Below are positions 58,734 to 64,000 of a stretch of DNA of 64,000 bases, in pieces. The notes under the pieces were generated by a model. It worked only from the letters and a program-made list of their open reading frames with translations, searched no databases and was not told the origin of the DNA. Source of the stretch: Miscanthus floridulus (taxonomy: Eukaryota; Streptophyta; Magnoliopsida; Poales; Poaceae); assembly GCF_019320115.1 (NCBI RefSeq), contig NC_089584.1, positions 60,899,633 to 60,963,632 of the forward strand. The letters run 5' to 3'. The translations under genes were made by a program, and so were the position numbers. Position 1 is the first letter of the stretch; every line of letters starts with the position of its first letter.

Positions 58734-61120
58734 CCCCTTCTCTATTTACTTGTATGCCTTTCATGTCATGTGGCCAAGCTTCTAGAACAAAACCTTTGGC
58801 CCCAATGACAACAATCACCCTTGTTTCTTTGAGAATTCCTTTGGGTATGTGTTGTTCACTAACCTTTGTAGGGATGAGAAATGAAATGTGATCGAGAAGG
58901 AGGTGAAGCATACACCTCCAAGTCCAAAGCTGTCCTGATGGGCCAAAATCTATATCCTCATCTCCAAGATTGGAAGATGCAAATTTAAGCTGAATGAATT
59001 CAATGGAGAAGTCATGCTCAATTGATTTGAAATAATGAGCCCTTGCCGATAGGTAAATCAATATTTATCCCATATTTAATTTTTGTATTACTTTTAAATT
59101 TTAAATTCTTGCTTGTTTAGCTTTAAATATAGTCTCTTTTCTTTCATGCATAATAAATTAGAAAAATTTATCTTAGGTTTAAAATAAAGATTTACTTGCA
59201 TTGTTTCTTTATAAAGCTTGCAACCACTCCTCTAATAAAGCTTCTCCTAATAAAAAAACAATGAGGGAGGAAGATTCTTCTAGGGCAAGTTCCCTTTGGG
59301 TATCTTTGTTCACTAACTGGTTTAAGATTTCAAAGAACAAGGGGAGTACTATGTCCAAGAACATGATTCTTGCATCAATTCTAACATCTTGATACTTTTT
59401 GACAATGAAAGATACTTCAAGATATACTCCAACACTTACACTTGGATTTTTATTGCACAAAAGTCCAAGTGTGGGGGAGCACATCTTTTCCTGATCCATT
59501 ATTGCTAAATTCTATGTTGAGCTAGAGATGTTGCCCCTTGCCTTGCTCTCTAAAATAAATCATGTTTAGTCTCTTCTCTTTGTTCTCACCCGAAAAAGAA
59601 GTAACTTTGTAATGTGAGAACAAAAGCATCTTGTAGAACTTGTATCCTTCGGGTATTTGTCACTAAACCTTTCAGGTTGAACACAAAAATGATGAAGGAT
59701 CAAAACAACAAGGTGGCAACAACTTGAACAAGACATCATTAGAGTACACTCTAAGGGATGTCCCAACATCTACACTAGGCTTTTAATGTCAAGTGACGTA
59801 AAAGTCCTAGTGTGGGGGAGGCTGCCCGATTCTTCTCTTCCTCCTCTCAGGCCTCCGCCAATTTGGCACGCTAGTTTGCACTCCCTCTACCCACTCTTGC
59901 TTTGTTCTTCTAAGTTTGATATGATTGAAAAATGCCATATGCTAAAATCAAAACTTAAAATATGAATCATGCCAAACTATGAACTTGACTTTATAAAGAT
60001 TGGCCAACATAAACTTTATTCCTAGTTCAGATGCTTGTTACTTGTAGACATATCTATATTAGGCAAACATGTCAACAAGTTGTTGTGAAGTGAGATATGG
60101 TAAAGACTAAAGAAATCCTATCTATCTATGTAAGCTCTTGGAGATTTCTGTTTTGATAAAACATCAAAATTAATAGCCTCACTTCTCCTCAATGGTGAGA
60201 TTTCCTACCAAAGCCAAATACCATGTTATATGTTGAACACCTTCCACATATGCTACTTGTTTTTGTATTGAGCTTTGTCAAACTTTGTTGACCTGTGTTG
60301 AGAATTCTATCATGCTCCCAAGATCAAGATCACATACACTCCACCAAATATATGCTATACTTCTACACTAGAAGTAAGCAGATACATGCCTTTCCATTTC
60401 CACCAAATAAATACTCCATGTTTTCAAGCATGATCTTTCTCCACAATGCTTGCAAATGAGGCATGGGCTATAAAAAAGTATTGAAAAATAAAAAAAAAGA
60501 AAAAAAATGTGGACACAAGAAGGTCCATAGAAAAAAGAAAATAAGAAAAAGAGAGAGAAACATAGCCATGCTCTCAAATAAAAGGTGGAGAAAGAATCAT
60601 ATCATGTTATGAAGTAATCATGATCATCATCTTTTCACACACATGCACATCTTGATCTAGGGGTATGATATTTTTCTCCATGGATCCTTTGTTTGACTTA
60701 GCAATATATGCAATGCAAGTGTGCTTTACTTTTATTCTACTCAAAACTCCACATAAGCCTATTAGAAGTAGGATATAAGGCAAAACACTAATGCCTTGGT
60801 CAGGATACAAACACCATTGAGTGATTTGAGAGTACCATTTGAGGAGAAGTATGAGCTAAGTTTTCAATTGCAAAGGTTATAAAAACTCTAAGTATGCTTC
60901 ATAGGGGATAGTGATGACTTGGTGTCAATGCCGTTCCACTTTTCAACCGCTCAAGGTGACATGGTAGACACTTCAAAATCCACAAGGTATGAGGTATGAC
61001 TTGGTATATCTTTTATGTTAGCATCACATCTTTTTGAAGTCTTGTTTCATATGAAATGACACCTAGATGTTTGTTTTCTCACTTTGCTCGGGATGAGCAA
61101 AGGTTTAGTGTGGGGGAGCT
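58734..61120 (+). other. Non-coding interior of the LTR element
   Basis: No protein domain is visible. The polypurine-like agtgtgggggag occurs three times (59468, 59809, 61107); the first two lie in duplicated modules that also share a cacttgg or cactagg element and aaaagtcc. This is typical of the 3' region of gypsy elements. Poly-A and poly-T rich stretches occur around 60480-60560. Confidence 0.7.
61107..61120 (+). other. Polypurine tract of the LTR element
   Basis: agtgtgggggagct lies immediately before the right LTR, the position of the plus-strand primer in reverse transcription. Confidence 0.85.
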
Positions 61121-62711
61121 TGTTGATGGCTCTTAACACCCTCTTTTGCCAACAACACTTGGTCATAAAATGTATAAAATCAAGCAAGAAGCAACATTTT
61201 ATGTTTAGATTTTACTTGGTTCCACATGTATTTGGAGAATTGTGCTTGCAAGGACAAAATAGTCAAAGAGGAGCAAAACCAAGCCTTCTAGAAGCCATCC
61301 ACGTGGCCAGGAGAGGTAGTGCCCATAAGGGGCACTTCTCTATGCCATGGTGGTGCCGCCTGGCCCCACCTAGTGAGGTGCCATGTCATTGATCCATGGG
61401 AAGGTGGCCTAGAGCATTGAGAAATGTTGATTCAATGTCGGTTCAACATCAAGGGCTCGAATGGAGCATCACATGGATCGCTGACCTATCATGGCAATAT
61501 AACCAATGTGACAAACATCTTTAGCCACCCAAACCACTCATGACATGTGGTCAAGCTTCTAGAAGAAAGGGGGAGGCCCAACCTATCATAGGGGGCCGGT
61601 CAGCCCTACAAGGACGCCGCCTGGAGCCCCACTTTGGCTCCACCACCTCTCCTTTGGACAACATGCAAAGATGCACATGTGGAAGCCATCCCAAGCATTG
61701 GTTAAGTTGGTTTCATTGGCGATTTGATCTAAGGGCAAGGAGAGGACGTCACGTGGATCGCTGAGGTGGCGCTGGAGTAGCCCCTACTCCACCTTAGGCT
61801 ATAAATAGGACCCTGATCCCTCACTTGTAACACACACCATAAGAGAAGCTCTCTCTACTTTCTCAAGATGTAGAAGTAGAATAGTGAGTTGGGAGCTAAG
61901 GAGAGTTGAGCTATCTCGGGTTCCAGAGGAGTCATCGAAGATCTGGTATGCTCTTATAACTTTCCTTTGTAAGATTCTTGCTTTAATATATTTATCTTCT
62001 CTATTTACTTGTATGCCTTTCATGTTTATCTAGTTCATGCCTTAGTTGTTTAGCTAAAGTGTGGTTATTATAGTTGTATTTCACCTTAGAATGGGATCTC
62101 CACTCGCATTGAGTGCTTTAGTTATAGATCATGACTAGAGTAGTAATTGTTAGCGTAGACATGGTGTCTAGGCTAGTGTTTACCTGAGTTTGCCCCCAAT
62201 CCCATAGATAGTTGTGGTAGCCCCAAAGGTGATAGCTCTATAAGGCCTTTGTAATCCACCATGTTCAGATTGGTGTTTTCATAGAGCTTTTTGGTAGCCT
62301 TCCCCCGACCATTCTTTCTCACCTCATTCGAGGGTCAAGAAGGTACTATTGCTCCAAAGTGTTATTGTGTGATCACTATGTTTTATCCATTCCTTAGTTA
62401 TCCCCTCTGATGTGTACTAGAATAGAACCATAGTTATCGAGAAGTGCATAGGAACCTTGTACTCCCCCTTTGTCCTCTCACCAATGAATTCTCCTATGTG
62501 TGTCATTATCCAGAACTCTTATCATATATCACTTACCCCCACTTTAGTCTAGTTGATATACTAGTTATTAGATACATGATGGCTAATTGTCACCTTCTTT
62601 ACCATTGCTTCCCTATGGATAAATACGATACCCTAGAATACTTCTGGGTGAAAGCTACATCGGTATTCGTGCGCTAATGGATTTCTCTGTGTGCGTTAAT
62701 AAATACCAACA
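61121..62711 (+). repeat. 3' LTR, complete (1,591 bp)
   Basis: It runs from tgttgatggctc to gcgttaataaataccaaca. A TATA-like ctataaatagg (near 61799) marks the likely promoter; the same site occurs in the left copy near 58450. About 45 bp near 61370 are absent from the left LTR. Confidence 0.92.
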
Positions 62712-62716
62712 TCATC

Positions 62717-63960
62717 TCCACCGATGTCTCTGCTCTGGTGGAGCTCCTTAGGATACCAACATTCTTCAAAAAAGGTTTTTGCTGCTTGCCTAGGAGGGGC
62801 GCTTGCCCTAGTAGAGGCAAAGAACCTTGGAAATAGCATCAGCACTAGTCATTGGTTGTTGCCCATCAGCAACAGGTTTTGCTTGCATAGCTTCCATAGC
62901 TTCCTATGAAATTCAATCAGTAAAACATTAGGTTACAAATAGTGGAAGAGGACTTCAACTAAAAACCCAAGAGATTAATTCATAACAAGTAATGCATAGG
63001 ACTTCTTTAGATGACTGCTGACAGAGATTCCATAAGCACAATGCATAGGTCTTTTGTAGCCTACTTCTAATAGAGATTATATAAGCACAATGTACATGTA
63101 CCATATAGAATGGTGTAAAATTGCAACTACAAAATTAAATGATGTTGCCACATTTGGCTCCTGCTGTGTTTCCTTCTTTTATGGCAATGGGTTCATTAGA
63201 TTTCAAGGAAAGCAAATGAAGGTACTTACAACGGTTGCTCTTGCAGCATTGCTTAGGCCCTTTTTTGTACTGGTATGGAAGTCCTTGAAGACTTCCACAT
63301 CATTAACATCTTCATTAGGTTGACCATGTTTATCAAGTCCTTGATCGTGTTCTACAACCTTTCTCTTGTTCTCCTTCTATTCACATTGCACACGAGTTTC
63401 TATTTATATATATACAAAGGCAAGAGTAACAATAAAACACAACCATCACTTACAAATTTTTGCAGCTGGACAACATAGGAGCGAGATCCTATAGACTGGT
63501 GGTACTTCACTTTTGCATGGTTTCACTTGTTCATCTTAGATGTTTTAGCTTCGTTTGTGTTAGACTGCAGCACAAGTAGACCATAGCAAGACTAGATAGG
63601 AAATTGATAGGTTCACACACACCTTGTTCTTAGCACTAGACCAAGTCTTGACATGTTCACACCACTGTGCATCACTCATGCAAGGGACAGGAGAGGTCGT
63701 ATGGATCTAATTAGCAGGGACGCCATTGAAGTAGGGTTGCTTCAACCTATAGCGTGCCTGCTGTACCCCACACTGCAATACATTCCAGCAAGCTTCTTGT
63801 GTTGGTGGGTGAGCCTTGTCAATGTCTAGCCTTGACTGCACAGAGTAGTATGAATGAAAAGTAAATCCATTAAAGTTGTTCAAAGTAGAGTTGAATGTCA
63901 AGAGAAGATACCCATACATACAGTTAGCCTCTCCACACAATTCCTATAATGGATGACACC
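62717..63960 (-). pseudogene. TNPA-type plant transposase gene of CACTA no. 3
   Basis: On the minus strand, in coding order from high to low coordinates: TQEACWNVLQCGVQQARYRLKQPYFNG (in part), then CMSDAQWCEHVKTWSSAKNK, KVKYHQSIGSRSYVVQLQKFV, DVEVFKDFHTSTKKGLSNAA and MTSADAISKVLCL. These match the plant transposase (Ptta/En/Spm) family. Stops and intron-like gaps occur between them. TNPA proteins bind subterminal repeats. The N-terminal part is off the window, and the C-terminus continues at 57800 beyond the inserted LTR element. Confidence 0.75.
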
Positions 63961-64000
63961 GGAGGGCTTCTTGCAATGTTTCTAATGTGTCAAAATTGGT

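Larger units (their letters stand above)
57801..62711 (+). mobile_element. Non-autonomous LTR retrotransposon with TSD TCATC
   Basis: It starts and ends with LTRs opening tgttgatggctcttaac and is flanked by a perfect 5-bp TSD, TCATC (57796-57800 and 62712-62716). The interior (58734-61120) encodes no gag or pol. A polypurine tract, agtgtgggggag, lies just before the right LTR. The left LTR has lost its 3' part and the primer-binding site. The LTR and polypurine style are those of gypsy elements. Confidence 0.92.
56731..64000 (-). mobile_element. CACTA no. 3, inserted in the gypsy integrase, extends beyond the window
   Basis: The left terminus CACTAGTAGGAATATCCACTTC lies at 56731, preceded by AAC as the possible TSD. 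Subterminal repeats based on ttctatgacga and cgtcatagaagt follow. Minus-strand exons of a TNPA-type gene lie at 57605-57795 and 62717-63960, split by an LTR element. The other terminus is not in the window. Confidence 0.85.

Noticed and set aside
1..64000. tRNA or rRNA genes
   Set aside because: No cloverleaf-like or rRNA-like stretch was noticed by eye; the tRNA-related strings at 48670 and 52789 are retrotransposon primer-binding sites. A tRNA scan would settle this.

Overview
The window looks like intergenic chromosomal DNA of a grass (Poaceae), most likely a panicoid or Andropogoneae species. The reasons are spliced plant-type gene fragments, CACTA elements whose subterminal repeats carry the tagtcccggtt motif, small MITEs with GGCCTGTTCG ends, a plant L1-type LINE, Copia and Gypsy LTR retrotransposons, and Helitron termini with the short hairpin plus CTAG that is common in grasses. 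The species is an inference. I found no intact host gene, tRNA, rRNA or CRISPR array. Almost everything is transposable element, often nested, and several elements carry pieces of host genes.

Left part. Positions 1-4345 are degenerate non-coding DNA, followed by a small minisatellite. A 12-kb CACTA transposon fills 4551-16610 with matching ACT target-site duplications (TSDs). It carries a zf-GRF reading frame, a TNPD-type transposase (5985-9260, one frame broken only by nonsense codons), an internal second set of subterminal repeats with its own TATA box, a long imperfect hairpin, and a second spliced gene combining a plant-transposase domain with a Ulp1-like (C48) protease. A short stretch of old exons (16614-17529) separates it from a second CACTA (17530-24447, TSD AAC). 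That one encodes no transposase. Instead it holds three roughly 1.06-kb tandem repeats, a GC-rich leader-like segment, and the last six exons of LST8, the WD40 subunit of the TOR kinase complex: a captured host gene.

Middle part. Positions 24892-26653 form an inverted pair of Helitron-like 3' ends. Two MITEs follow, then a nearly complete LINE (28013-35076) with a 14-bp TSD. ORF1 has one frameshift and one stop; ORF2 has two stops. From about 35810 to 51440, on the minus strand, lies a large Helitron. It has a recognisable 3' terminus, 4 kb of captured and rearranged exon fragments, and a RepHel (Rep plus helicase) gene. That gene is split by a 5'-truncated LINE (about 40515-41977) and by a complete Copia element (43694-49149), and is further damaged by a 67-bp tandem duplication at the start of the helicase.

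Right part. A Gypsy element of the tRNA-Asp-primed (Athila-like) type starts near 51610. Its integrase is interrupted at 56731 by a third CACTA that runs off the window. The minus-strand TNPA-type gene of that CACTA is in turn split by a non-autonomous LTR element (57801-62711, TSD TCATC). This gives a clear insertion order: Gypsy, then CACTA, then LTR element. In functional terms the window is a record of transposition, gene capture and decay, not of a working operon or pathway. All boundaries with TSDs were read directly from the sequence; lineage names rest on motif recognition without a database search.
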